DNA of 64,000 bases from Variovorax sp. UMC13 (GTDB taxonomy: Bacteria > Pseudomonadota > Gammaproteobacteria > Burkholderiales > Burkholderiaceae_C). The notes beneath the pieces are model-generated. The model had not been told where the DNA came from and searched no databases. It saw only the letters and a list, made by a program, of their open reading frames with translations. The DNA lies in contig NZ_LZZW01000009.1 in NCBI RefSeq assembly GCF_014170375.1, positions 1 to 64,000 of the forward strand. Direction: 5' to 3'. Of this stretch, positions 11,632 to 20,023 are shown piece after piece (the stretch's first letter is position 1; every line of letters starts with the position of its first letter). Made by a program: the position numbers and the translations under genes.

Positions 11632-13224
11632 CTACAGCAATCCCTCGGGCACCAGCGGCCCGAAGAGGTTGATGTAGAAGCGCTGGCGCCAGGTCGATTC
11701 GGGCTCGTCGTAGAGGATCAGTTCCTTCTCGTCGTCCATCGACAGCCACTCCAGCCGCCCGCGCGATCCGTCGAGCCGCACGCGGTAGGCGCTCTCCAAC
11801 TTGCTGATGTTGATGATGCGCAGCATCTCGCGCGCCAGCTGCGGGCTGTCGACCGAGATGCCGAGCTCGGTGTTCTGCGTGGCCGAGCGCGGGTCGAGGT
11901 TGACCGAACCGATGAACACCCGCCGCTTGTCGACCACCGCGGTCTTGGCATGCAGCCGCCCCAGCGAACTGCCGAAGACGCCCAGGCGCTTGTTGCGCGT
12001 GGTGCGTTCCGGGCTCAGTTCGTAGAGGTCCACGCCCAGCTCCAGCAAGGGCTTGCGGTAGCGCGCGTAGCCGCTGTGCACCAGCGGCTCGTCGTTGGCG
12101 GCCAGCGAATTGGTCAGCAGCGTGACGTTCACGCCCCACTCGCGCAGCTGCTTGAAACCTTCCATGCCGCGCTCGCCCGGCACCATGTAGGGCGAGGTCA
12201 GCACCACGTCGTTCTCCGCCCGCAGCAGCTGCTGCCAGAAGTGCGCCGTGACGCTGGTGGAGAAGGCCTCGTCGGCCGTCATGTAGCGCAGCTTGGCGGG
12301 CGGGTCGGCCACCGCGCCGGCCTGGCCCCAGAGGAAGCCGACCTGTCCGGCGTCGAACTCCTCGCCGATCGGGCCGTAACCCAGCACGTCGGCCGGCGGC
12401 AGCACCACCTTGGGCGGCGGCGCGCCCATGCCGACGCGGGCGTCGAAGTCGCTGTCCATGGCCGTCTTGCCCGCGTAGGGCTGGACGATGGCGGCGATCG
12501 GGTAGACCTCCTCGCTGTTCCAGTAGAGGTCGAAGATCACCTCCAGTTCCCGGATCACCTTGCCCACCACCAGCGCGTCCATGTCGATGAAGTTCTGGGC
12601 GCTGTTCAGCGTGAAGTACTCGTCGGCGATGTTGCGCCCGCCGGCCACCGCCATCACGCCGTCGGCGATGAACAGCTTGTTGTGCATCCGGTGGTTGAGC
12701 CGCTGCACGTCGAAGGCCGAGGCGGCGAAGCGGCCGGCCAGGCTGCCGCGCGCGCAGCAGAAGGGGTTGAACAGGCGCACCTCGACGTTGGGCGTGGCCG
12801 TGAGCGCCAGCAGCATCTGGTCGGTGTCGACGGTGTAGAGGTCGTCGACCAGGAGCCGCACCCGCACACCGCGCAGCGCTGCCTCCTTGAGCGTGCGCAG
12901 CAGCAGGCCGCCCGCGCCGTCGTTGGCCAGCACGTAGTACTGCACGTCGATGGTGCGCTGGGCCCGGCGCGCCAGTTCGATGCGGGCGTCGAGCGAATAG
13001 ACGCCCAGCGGCATCAGCCGGAAGCCCGAATGCTCGCCCGGCGGCGTCGAGGCCTGGACGATCTTCGCCAGCGGCGTCGTCGGATCGACCGGCCGCGACA
13101 GCGTGGGTTCCATCTGCTTGGCGATCGGCAGGCCGCCGCAGGCTGCCAGCAAGACCACGGCACCCAGCAAGGCCAGCCGCGCGGCGCAGCGCCCCAGGGC
13201 CGGTCGGACTAAGATGCGCATCAT
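11632..13224 (-). CDS. Phospholipase D family lipoprotein
   Basis: A protein of 530 residues. A lipoprotein signal peptide ends at the lipobox LLAAC near residue 29. Two HKD motifs follow: HNKLFIADG at His181 and HAKTAVVDK at His425, each with its downstream G-x-x-N element (GGRNIADE, GSVNLDPRS). Two HKD half-sites are what PLD/cardiolipin-synthase-like enzymes need to cut or transfer phosphodiester bonds. The lipoprotein signal places it in the envelope, so a cardiolipin synthase role is less likely than a periplasmic PLD role. It diverges from the peroxiredoxin gene by about 21 bases. Confidence 0.88.
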   Translation of the reverse strand: MMRILVRPALGRCAARLALLGAVVLLAACGGLPIAKQMEPTLSRPVDPTTPLAKIVQASTPPGEHSGFRLMPLGVYSLDARIELARRAQRTIDVQYYVLANDGAGGLLLRTLKEAALRGVRVRLLVDDLYTVDTDQMLLALTATPNVEVRLFNPFCCARGSLAGRFAASAFDVQRLNHRMHNKLFIADGVMAVAGGRNIADEYFTLNSAQNFIDMDALVVGKVIRELEVIFDLYWNSEEVYPIAAIVQPYAGKTAMDSDFDARVGMGAPPPKVVLPPADVLGYGPIGEEFDAGQVGFLWGQAGAVADPPAKLRYMTADEAFSTSVTAHFWQQLLRAENDVVLTSPYMVPGERGMEGFKQLREWGVNVTLLTNSLAANDEPLVHSGYARYRKPLLELGVDLYELSPERTTRNKRLGVFGSSLGRLHAKTAVVDKRRVFIGSVNLDPRSATQNTELGISVDSPQLAREMLRIINISKLESAYRVRLDGSRGRLEWLSMDDEKELILYDEPESTWRQRFYINLFGPLVPEGLL

Positions 13225-13245
13225 CGTTTTTCCGGGGATGAAATC

Positions 13246-13803
13246 ATGCTGTCCATGGCTCCCAAATTTCTTGTCATACCGCTGATGATGCTCGCTTTCG
13301 GGGTCTCGGCGCCAGCCTCGGCCGCGCTCGACATCGGCGAAGCGGCCCCGCGCTTCAGCGCCCCGGCCGCCCTCGACGGCAAGCCCTTCACCTATTCGCT
13401 GGGCGAGGCGCTGCAGAAGGGACCGGTGGTGCTGTACTTCTTTCCGGCCGCATTTTCCACCGGCTGTTCGATGGAGGCCCATGCCTTCGCCGAAGCCATC
13501 GAGGATTTCAAGTCCGCCGGCGCCACCGTGATCGGCGTCTCGACCGACGACCCGGAAACGCTGGCGAAATTCTCCAGCCAGTCCTGCCAGGGCAAGTTCC
13601 CGGTGGCCTCCGACCAGACCCGGACCATCAGCAAGTCCTTCGACGCGCTGATGCAGACGCGGCCGGAGTATGCCAACCGGATCTCCTACGTGATCGCGCC
13701 CAACGGCGCGGTCGCCTTCTACTACCAGAGCCTGAACCCGGCCAAGCATGTCGAGAAGATGCTGGCGGCGGTCAAGGACCTGCCCTCGGCGGCGAAGAAG
13801 TAA
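13246..13803 (+). CDS. Exported peroxiredoxin (AhpC/TSA, BCP-like)
   Basis: A protein of 185 residues with an N-terminal signal peptide (hydrophobic core LVIPLMMLAFGVS, likely cut after ASA). The thiol peroxidase core shows the peroxidatic Cys in FFPAAFSTGCSMEAHAF and a probable resolving Cys in SQSCQGKFPVASD, the one-subunit BCP/PrxQ arrangement. It should reduce peroxides in the periplasm, with an unidentified thiol donor. GGGGA stands seven bases before the ATG at 13246. It is divergent from the phospholipase D gene and converges on the downstream lipid cluster. Confidence 0.88.
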   Translation: MLSMAPKFLVIPLMMLAFGVSAPASAALDIGEAAPRFSAPAALDGKPFTYSLGEALQKGPVVLYFFPAAFSTGCSMEAHAFAEAIEDFKSAGATVIGVSTDDPETLAKFSSQSCQGKFPVASDQTRTISKSFDALMQTRPEYANRISYVIAPNGAVAFYYQSLNPAKHVEKMLAAVKDLPSAAKK

Positions 13804-13809
13804 GGCCGC

Positions 13810-14730
13810 TCAGCCGGCGTCGGCAGGCCCGCTGGTGGTGTTGACCGCCACGCCCTCCTCCTGCGCCGCGCGGAAGCGGTCGAGCAGGCTGTGCAGCATC
13901 TCGGTCGAGAGGCCGTGGATCACCAGCCGGTAGCCCGCGCGCAGGGTCGACAGCGGCACCAGCGGATGCTTGTTGTTGACCAGCACCAGGTGCTCGGGCG
14001 CCGCCAGCAGCGTGGCCGCGTAGATGCCGATGGTCTCGTCGAGCTGCAGCGAGTTGGCCGCGCGCCAGAAATCGTTGTCGGTGAGCATCAGCTGGTAGAG
14101 CGGCGTGAACAGCTCGATCGCGCTCTGCAGGTCGAGGAAGTTGAGCTTGCCGTGCGGCATGTCCTCCAGCTTCAGGCCCGGGTCGCGGATCATCGAGAAA
14201 TCGACGTGCTCGGGCTTGCACAGCTCCAGCCCCTTCTCGCGCAGCGCCGTGTTGAGGCGGATCACGAAGTTGAACAGGTTCAGGTCGTGCTTGAGGAAGG
14301 TGTGGTCCTTGAGCGCGTCGATGTCCATCGGCGTCAGCGGCGTGGTGGCCACCGGCACCGGCGAATTGGCGCCGATGAAGGCCAGCACCTGCGAGCCCAG
14401 GTGGAAGTGCCGCAGGATCAGCCAGTTGGCCTCGGGCGACACGAAGTGCTGGAGCCCCCAGGCCAGGAAGCGGTGCAGCAGCCCCGAGTGCGACCAGTTG
14501 CGCGGCACGAAGACCTTCACGACCTGGAACAGGACGATGAAGGTGCGCGCCAGCGGCCGCAGGAAGGGCAGCAGGAACTGCCGCGAGGCCGAGCTCGAAT
14601 CGGCCAGCCAGGCCGCCTTGACCTCGTCCGGCAGCGGCGTGCTCTGGTCCAGATAGAGCGCGCGCCAGGGGCTGGGGTCGCGTTCGTCGTGCGGCTTGGA
14701 GAGAAATTCCGGGATCGGGTGGCGGCTCAT
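13810..14730 (-). CDS. Uncharacterised protein of the ketosynthase/desaturase cluster
   Basis: A protein of 306 residues that I do not recognise with confidence. It begins with a hydrophilic 50-residue stretch containing DPSPWRALYLDQSTPLP, followed by a moderately hydrophobic region (FLLPFLRPLARTFIVLFQVVKVFVP), then HFVSPEANWLILRHFHLGSQVLAFIGAN. His residues in that segment and in LKHDLNLFNFVIRLN could bind metal, but no known motif is complete. No signal peptide. Its start is one base from the stop of the ketosynthase-HDO gene, so it is the last gene of that operon and probably acts in the same lipid pathway. Confidence 0.75.
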   Translation of the reverse strand: MSRHPIPEFLSKPHDERDPSPWRALYLDQSTPLPDEVKAAWLADSSSASRQFLLPFLRPLARTFIVLFQVVKVFVPRNWSHSGLLHRFLAWGLQHFVSPEANWLILRHFHLGSQVLAFIGANSPVPVATTPLTPMDIDALKDHTFLKHDLNLFNFVIRLNTALREKGLELCKPEHVDFSMIRDPGLKLEDMPHGKLNFLDLQSAIELFTPLYQLMLTDNDFWRAANSLQLDETIGIYAATLLAAPEHLVLVNNKHPLVPLSTLRAGYRLVIHGLSTEMLHSLLDRFRAAQEEGVAVNTTSGPADAG

Positions 14731-14731
14731 T

Positions 14732-16627
14732 TCATCCTTGCGTGATGTGCTGGAACTGCATCAGGTAAAGCGATGCCGTGTGGCGCGCGGTCTCGACGAT
14801 CTTCCGCGGTGCATCGCCCGCGGGGTCGATCGCCATCACCATCTCGACCGCCATCAGCCAGCGGCTCAGGTGGTGCTCGTCGTTGTGGCCGTGGTACTCG
14901 AGAAAACGGAACACGTCGGGTGGCAGCTTCAACGCGGCCTTCAGCAGCGGCAGCAGCGCCGGCACGATGCGCTGGCCCGTGCCTTCGATGACGTAGATCG
15001 CGCCCAGCAGCCCGATCGGGTTGGGCGTGGCGGCCAGGCCGTGCAGGTAGGCGTTGAGCGCCTCGCCGCCCGGATTGCGGTGCAACTGGGCGATGTCGTT
15101 GACCGGGCCGCCGGCCTTGCGGTAGTCGTCGAACAGGATCTGGAAGTCGTTCTGCTCCTCGCCCGCATGCACGTCGATCAGCGCGGCCAGCGTCTGGTAG
15201 TCGCCGGTCAGCGAGGCCGCGCCTTCGCGCATCCAGAGGCTGCCCTCGCGCACCTGCGGCACCCATTGCGCCATCCAGTTCAGGTAGTCGGGCACGGCGA
15301 AGCGGCGCTCGCGGATCTTGCGCACCAGCGGCGTGCGCCAGACCTGCGAGCGGTAGTCGTGCCAGACCGAGGCCAGCTCGGTGAGCAGGTCGCGCAGGCC
15401 GTCGGGGGCGGCGCCGGGATCGTGCGGCGGCGCGATGAACTCGTCTTCGGCCGGGGCCGCCTTGGCTTGCGGCGCGGCGACCGTGGCCGGCGGCGCGTCG
15501 GCGGCTTCGACCTCGAGCAGCATGTAGGCGGCCATGAAGCGGCCCGACTCCGGCACGTAGCAGAAGATCTGCTCGCCGGGCTGGAGGGTGCGGGTCTGCA
15601 GGAATTCCGCCAGCATCACAAGGATCGACGCCGCGCCGGTGTTGCCGCGCCAGGCCAGATTGCTGTACCAGCGCTCGCGCGGGATCGCGAGGCCGGCCTT
15701 GGCCATCAGGTCCTCCACCACCGGGATGAATTTCTCCGAGGAGTAGTGGCACAGGAAATGGTCGACCCGCGCCGGGTCGACCCAGCCGTCCTTCACCAGC
15801 TGCGCGTACTCGTGGATGCCGATGTCGAACAGGTGCGGCAGCAGCCGGATGTCCTGGCGCAGCGACAGCGCGCCCGCGGCCTCGGCCTCGGCCCAGGAGC
15901 CGAAGTCGAGGTGGCCGCGCTCGCGGTCCTCGGTCAGGCCGAGCTGCATGCAGACCGGGTAGTCGCCCGAGAAGGCGCGCTGGTGCACCCACTTGAGCCG
16001 GAGCTTCAGGCCCTTGTCGCCGGCCAGCGCCGCGCCGTCGGACAGCAGCAGCGCGCCCGCGCCGTCGGACAGCATCCAGCGCAGGAAGTGCGAGTCGAAG
16101 TCGGTCTCGTAGCCGCGCGCGGCGAAGCGCGAGCGCTTGAACAGGCGCGAGGGCATCTCGGCCGCCACCGCGAGCGCGCTGCGGTGCGCGCCCAGCTCGA
16201 TGCCCTGGGCGGCGGCCTGGATCGCGCCCACGCCGGCCGCGCAGATGCCGTGCACCGACAGCGTCTCCATCGGCGGCGCAGCCAGTTCGCCCTGGATCAT
16301 GTTGGCGAAGCCGGGCATCAGCGTGTCGCCGCCCGAGGAGCCGCTGGCCAGCATCGACACCTGCGTCAGGTCGGCGCCGCCGCGCGCGAGGCAGTCGCGG
16401 ATCGCGCCGGCGGCGAGCTGTGCGTTGGTGAACGTCGTGCGGCCCTCGGCATCGATCGCGTAGTGGCGCGCGCGGATGCCGTTCTCGGCCAGGATCCGGC
16501 GCTTGATGCGCTGCGACAGGCGGTTGAGCGGTGCGATGTAGTCGTCCATGCGCTCGTTGTCGACGGGGTCGCCGGGCAGGAAGCTGCCGGCACTCTGGAG
16601 ATAGACGCGTTGGAAGGGAACGGGCAT
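14732..16627 (-). CDS. StlD/DarB-like beta-ketoacyl synthase fused to a heme-oxygenase-like (HDO) domain
   Basis: A two-domain protein of 631 residues. Residues 1-372 are a KAS III-fold ketosynthase. Its Cys129 (HGICAAG), His294 (LCHYSSEKF) and Asn329 (WRGNTGAAS) form a complete condensing triad, and the start (YLQSAGSFLPGDPV, IRARHYAID, TNAQL) recalls the StlD/DarB enzymes of dialkylresorcinol synthesis. An Ala/Pro linker (373-405) leads to an all-alpha domain (406-631). Its Glu490/Glu491, Glu548 and HGHNDEHH (His579-His586) are candidate iron ligands of the heme-oxygenase-like diiron fold. The reaction is not known. It stands between a desaturase and an unknown gene. Confidence 0.82.
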   Translation of the reverse strand: MPVPFQRVYLQSAGSFLPGDPVDNERMDDYIAPLNRLSQRIKRRILAENGIRARHYAIDAEGRTTFTNAQLAAGAIRDCLARGGADLTQVSMLASGSSGGDTLMPGFANMIQGELAAPPMETLSVHGICAAGVGAIQAAAQGIELGAHRSALAVAAEMPSRLFKRSRFAARGYETDFDSHFLRWMLSDGAGALLLSDGAALAGDKGLKLRLKWVHQRAFSGDYPVCMQLGLTEDRERGHLDFGSWAEAEAAGALSLRQDIRLLPHLFDIGIHEYAQLVKDGWVDPARVDHFLCHYSSEKFIPVVEDLMAKAGLAIPRERWYSNLAWRGNTGAASILVMLAEFLQTRTLQPGEQIFCYVPESGRFMAAYMLLEVEAADAPPATVAAPQAKAAPAEDEFIAPPHDPGAAPDGLRDLLTELASVWHDYRSQVWRTPLVRKIRERRFAVPDYLNWMAQWVPQVREGSLWMREGAASLTGDYQTLAALIDVHAGEEQNDFQILFDDYRKAGGPVNDIAQLHRNPGGEALNAYLHGLAATPNPIGLLGAIYVIEGTGQRIVPALLPLLKAALKLPPDVFRFLEYHGHNDEHHLSRWLMAVEMVMAIDPAGDAPRKIVETARHTASLYLMQFQHITQG

Positions 16628-16632
16628 GGGAT

Positions 16633-17553
16633 TCAGTGCGAGGAAGGGTCGACGGCAGGACGCGCGGGCATCAGCGAGCGGCTGCGAAAGCGCGGCACGA
16701 CGGTGCCGAGCACGAACACGCGGAACATGTACGGCAGCAGGCCGCCTTCGTTGAGCGCGGGGTCGACGCGCCCGCGGTAGGTGTCGCGGTGCAGTCGGGT
16801 GAGTTCGGACCAATGGGCATGTGGGTTCTCGTGGTGAGCGGTGTGAAGCCCGATGTTGAACAACAGCGGGTTCACCAGCCCCTCGAAGTTGCGCGCGTAG
16901 TTCAACGCGCCCCGTTGCGTATCGCCTGCTGCGACTTTTTCGCGCTGCGAACGGCCATCGGCATGCGCATGCTGCAGGTAGTTGGTGGCCAGCAGCCAGT
17001 GCAGGCCGTGCAGCTGCGGCACGATCACGAACAGCAGCGCCCGGCGCCAGTCGATCGCCAGCAGCAGCGCCCAGGAGCCCAGCCACACCGCGTACTGCGC
17101 CAGGCAGTAGCGGAAGGCGCCCGGGCCGCGCCGGCGCAGCGCCGCGAGCCAGCCCAGGATGTGCGGGTACAGCACGAACACCGCCTGCAGCGGATGCAGC
17201 AGGTAGCCCCACAGGTGGTTGGTGTCGCCGCCGAAGCGGTAGGTGCGCGCCACGTCGCGCTCGCCGTGCCGATGGCGGTGGTGGTTGGCCACGTGCGCCG
17301 GCCAGAACACGAAGGTCGGATGGCCCTGCAGCAGCGTGATGCAGAGGTCGGTGGCCCGGTTGGCCCGGCGCCCGCGCCACATGCGCAGGTGCGTGTGGTT
17401 GTGGTGGATCACGCCGATGCCCAGCGTGAGGAAGAGCATCAGCGCATAGAGCGGCCACCAGAAGCCGTGCACCCATTGCCAGGCCGCGAGCGCGGGCAGC
17501 GCCACCAGGTAGGCCAGGCTCTGCCAGTCGCGGAAGTGGCGCAGGCGCGGCAT
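16633..17553 (-). CDS. Membrane fatty acid desaturase/hydroxylase
   Basis: A protein of 306 residues with about four membrane helices and the three histidine boxes of the membrane diiron desaturase family: HNHTH (51-55), HVANHH (87-92) and HTAHH (237-241). These coordinate two irons and oxidise acyl chains or other lipids with O2. No fused cytochrome b5 or ferredoxin domain is present, so electrons must come from a separate partner. It lies five bases downstream of the start of the ketosynthase-HDO coding sequence (transcribed first) and eleven bases after the sterol-desaturase-type gene, so the group is an operon. Confidence 0.87.
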   Translation of the reverse strand: MPRLRHFRDWQSLAYLVALPALAAWQWVHGFWWPLYALMLFLTLGIGVIHHNHTHLRMWRGRRANRATDLCITLLQGHPTFVFWPAHVANHHRHRHGERDVARTYRFGGDTNHLWGYLLHPLQAVFVLYPHILGWLAALRRRGPGAFRYCLAQYAVWLGSWALLLAIDWRRALLFVIVPQLHGLHWLLATNYLQHAHADGRSQREKVAAGDTQRGALNYARNFEGLVNPLLFNIGLHTAHHENPHAHWSELTRLHRDTYRGRVDPALNEGGLLPYMFRVFVLGTVVPRFRSRSLMPARPAVDPSSH

Positions 17554-17564
17554 GCGTGCGCGGG

Positions 17565-18344
17565 TCAGGCGCCAGGCCCTTGTGTCGCCTGCTTGCGGCG
17601 GAAGGCCTCGAGCTGCACCTCGGCCGCATCGGCCGGCAGGCGGGTGCCGAACAGCCGGTCCATGAAGGTGAACTGGAAACCGTAGTTGCCCGCATGCGCC
17701 GCGTGGTGCAGGTGGTGGCGCCGGCTGGCGGCGAACCAGTGGCCGTAGGACACGCGGGTGAAGAAGTCGTAGTTGGCGTGGCCGATGCAGTTGAAGAACA
17801 GGCTGAACACCGGCACCGAGGCCAGCGACCAGAAGCTGAAGTCATGCACCAGCATCGGCCAGAGGATCACGTTGCCCAGCATCAGGGCCTCGATCGGATG
17901 GAAGCTGTAGGTGGAGAACGGCGTCGTGACCACCGAGCGGTGATGCGGTCCGTGAAAGCGCCGCAGCGGCTTGGTGTGCAGCAGCCGGTGGTTGATCCAG
18001 AAATGCACGTCGTTCCAGACCGCCAGCACCAGGATTTCGAGCGTGATCTGCCAGCCGCTGGCATCGACCGCGAGCCGGGCCCAGCCCAGCTGCAGCAGGC
18101 CCCAGGGGAAGACCATGCCCAGGCCGAAGATCAGCACCGACAGGCCCGACTGCGTGAACTCGCGGCGCCATTGCTCGGCGCGCACCGGCCGTGGATCGAG
18201 CACGCGGCCGATGCCCAGGGCGGGCAGCACCCGCTGCGTGAGCAGCCAGGTGATCGCGCCGAAGCTCAGGTAGAGGCCGCCGAAGAAGGCCAGGCCCCAG
18301 AGCATCACCGCGGGCAGCGACAAGGACTGGAAAGCCGCGCCCAT
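17565..18344 (-). CDS. Sterol desaturase/fatty acid hydroxylase superfamily protein
   Basis: A membrane diiron enzyme of 259 residues. The histidine boxes are HRLLH (119-123), HGPHH (131-135) and HHLHH (210-214), with HFWIN and SFHPIEAL in the usual places; about four hydrophobic helices surround them. Members hydroxylate or desaturate sterols, carotenoids, alkylglycerols or fatty acyl chains. Sterols are not expected in this organism, so an acyl or polyketide-like lipid is the likelier substrate. The ATG at 18344 was taken because the longer frame upstream is not membrane-like. It is the first gene of the four-gene lipid cluster. Confidence 0.87.
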   Translation of the reverse strand: MGAAFQSLSLPAVMLWGLAFFGGLYLSFGAITWLLTQRVLPALGIGRVLDPRPVRAEQWRREFTQSGLSVLIFGLGMVFPWGLLQLGWARLAVDASGWQITLEILVLAVWNDVHFWINHRLLHTKPLRRFHGPHHRSVVTTPFSTYSFHPIEALMLGNVILWPMLVHDFSFWSLASVPVFSLFFNCIGHANYDFFTRVSYGHWFAASRRHHLHHAAHAGNYGFQFTFMDRLFGTRLPADAAEVQLEAFRRKQATQGPGA

Positions 18345-18381
18345 CAGTCGGCCACCGGTGCGCTCATCGGCCTGCGGGCGC

Positions 18382-19377
18382 TCACTCGACCTTGACGCCG
18401 GAAGCGGCGACGATGCCCTTCCACTTGAGGTAGTCGGCCTTGACCAGCGCGCCGAAGGCCTCGGGCGTGAGCGGCCGCGGCTCGGCGCCCTGGGCATGGA
18501 TCGCCTCGCGCACTTCGGGCAGCGCCAGCTGCTTGTTGATGGCGGCGTTCATGGCCGCGACCACGTCCTTGGGTGCGTTGGCCGGCATGAAGACGCCGTA
18601 CCAGGAGCTCACGTCGAAGTCCTTGAGCGGGGTCGATTCGGCGATCGTCGGCACGTCGGGCAGGCTGACGCTGCGCTTGGCCGAGGTCACGGCCAGGGCA
18701 CGCAGCTTGCCGGCCTTGATCTGCGAGATCGCCGAGGGAATGGACGACACCATCATCGAGACCGTGCCGCTCATCGTGTCGATGACCGCCGGGTTGGAGC
18801 CCTTGTAGGGCACGTGCGTGATCTTGATGCCGGCGTCCATCTTGAACATCTCGCCGGCCAGGTGGATGGTGGTCCCGTTGCCCGGGCTGCCGTAGGTGAT
18901 GGTGTCGGGCGCGGCCTTGGCCGCGGCGATCACGTCGGCCATGTTCTTGAAGGGCGAGTTGGCGGCGGTGACGATCACCAGCGGCGACTCGGCCACCAGC
19001 GCCACCGCCGTCAGGTCCTTCGACGGGTCGTAGCTCAGGCCCTTGTAGAGCCAGGGCGCCACGGCCAGGTTGTCCTTCTGGCCCATGACCATCTCGTAGC
19101 CGGTGGCGGGCATGCGCACCGCCTCGGTGATGCCGATGGTGCCGCCGGCGCCCGGCCGGTTGTCGACCACCACGGTCCACTTGTTGGCTTCGGTCAGGCG
19201 CTGGCCGACGATGCGCGACAGGATGTCGGTGCCGCCGCCCGGCGGGAAGGGAACGATCAGGCGGATCGGCTTGTTGGGGTAGGCGGCCGTGCCCTGCGCC
19301 AGGGCGGCGCTCGGGGCCAGCGTGAACGTCGAGAGGGCCGAGAGGGCCAGCAGCGATAGCAGTGTCTTGCGATTCAT
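18382..19377 (-). CDS. Bug family tripartite tricarboxylate transporter substrate-binding protein
   Basis: A periplasmic binding protein of 331 residues. A signal peptide (LLSLLALSALSTFTLAPSAALAQ) precedes the Bug fold: YPNKPIRLIVPFPPGGGTD at the mature N-terminus, VVDNRPGAGGTIG, ITYGSPGNGTTIHLAGE and HVPYKGSNPAV. Bug proteins capture carboxylates or similar acids, and Burkholderiales encode dozens without adjacent TctA/TctB permeases, as here. The ligand cannot be read. It ends 37 bases before the lipid cluster on the same strand, so read-through into that cluster is possible. Confidence 0.93.
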   Translation of the reverse strand: MNRKTLLSLLALSALSTFTLAPSAALAQGTAAYPNKPIRLIVPFPPGGGTDILSRIVGQRLTEANKWTVVVDNRPGAGGTIGITEAVRMPATGYEMVMGQKDNLAVAPWLYKGLSYDPSKDLTAVALVAESPLVIVTAANSPFKNMADVIAAAKAAPDTITYGSPGNGTTIHLAGEMFKMDAGIKITHVPYKGSNPAVIDTMSGTVSMMVSSIPSAISQIKAGKLRALAVTSAKRSVSLPDVPTIAESTPLKDFDVSSWYGVFMPANAPKDVVAAMNAAINKQLALPEVREAIHAQGAEPRPLTPEAFGALVKADYLKWKGIVAASGVKVE

Positions 19378-19456
19378 GTCGAGTGTTGTCTCCGTCGCCG
19401 ATGCGGAGATCGCAACAGCCTCAGGCCGCGCAGTCTACTGGAGCACCGCCCGGCGC

Positions 19457-20023
19457 TCAGTTGAAGCGCACCCCGGGCCGCACGGGGCTGCTCTGCTCGC
19501 TGCGCAGCGGCACGCCCTGCAGGGTGTCGAAATCCGAGGGCGCCTCGGGCACGCGCACCTCCTCGAACTCCAGCAGCGAAGCCACCCAGCGCCCGGCGGC
19601 CGAATCGGCCGGCTCGTCGTTGGTGAAGACGCCGTCGCGGATGTAGAAGGTCTCGCCCGCGCGCCGCTCGGCATGCAGCTCGCTCAGGCGCGCGATCGAG
19701 AAGGCATAGGTCACCAGCTTCTCCTTGGTGCGGCGGTCCTTGCCGCCGCAGCTGAAGAGGCCTTCGTTGGCGATCACGATGCAGGAACCCTCGACCTGGT
19801 CTTCGACCTGCGAACCGGCACGCCAGACGGCGGTAGGCAGGCGCACGCGCACCTTGTCGATCACCAGATCACGCTGCTTGTTGAGGGTGGTCAGCGGCGG
19901 TACCAGCGAACGCAACTGGGCCAGGCGCTCGACAAAGTGATCGTCGATGGTGAAGCTCACATGGTGCGTGGCACCGCCGGAGCGCTTGACGACCTGCATG
20001 ATGACGTGGCGCGGGTTGTTCAA
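19457..20023 (-). CDS. Conserved hypothetical protein with TTG start
   Basis: A soluble protein of 188 residues that I do not recognise. There is no signal peptide or membrane segment. Two Cys occur (GSCIVIANE, FSCGGKDRR). The chain looks like a compact alpha/beta protein with basic and acidic patches. The TTG at 20023 is chosen because a textbook Shine-Dalgarno AAGGAGG stands six bases upstream; a GTG at 20077 lacks one. Such a strong ribosome site and the AT-rich upstream region suggest high expression. It is alone in its transcription unit. Confidence 0.72.
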   Translation of the reverse strand: MNNPRHVIMQVVKRSGGATHHVSFTIDDHFVERLAQLRSLVPPLTTLNKQRDLVIDKVRVRLPTAVWRAGSQVEDQVEGSCIVIANEGLFSCGGKDRRTKEKLVTYAFSIARLSELHAERRAGETFYIRDGVFTNDEPADSAAGRWVASLLEFEEVRVPEAPSDFDTLQGVPLRSEQSSPVRPGVRFN

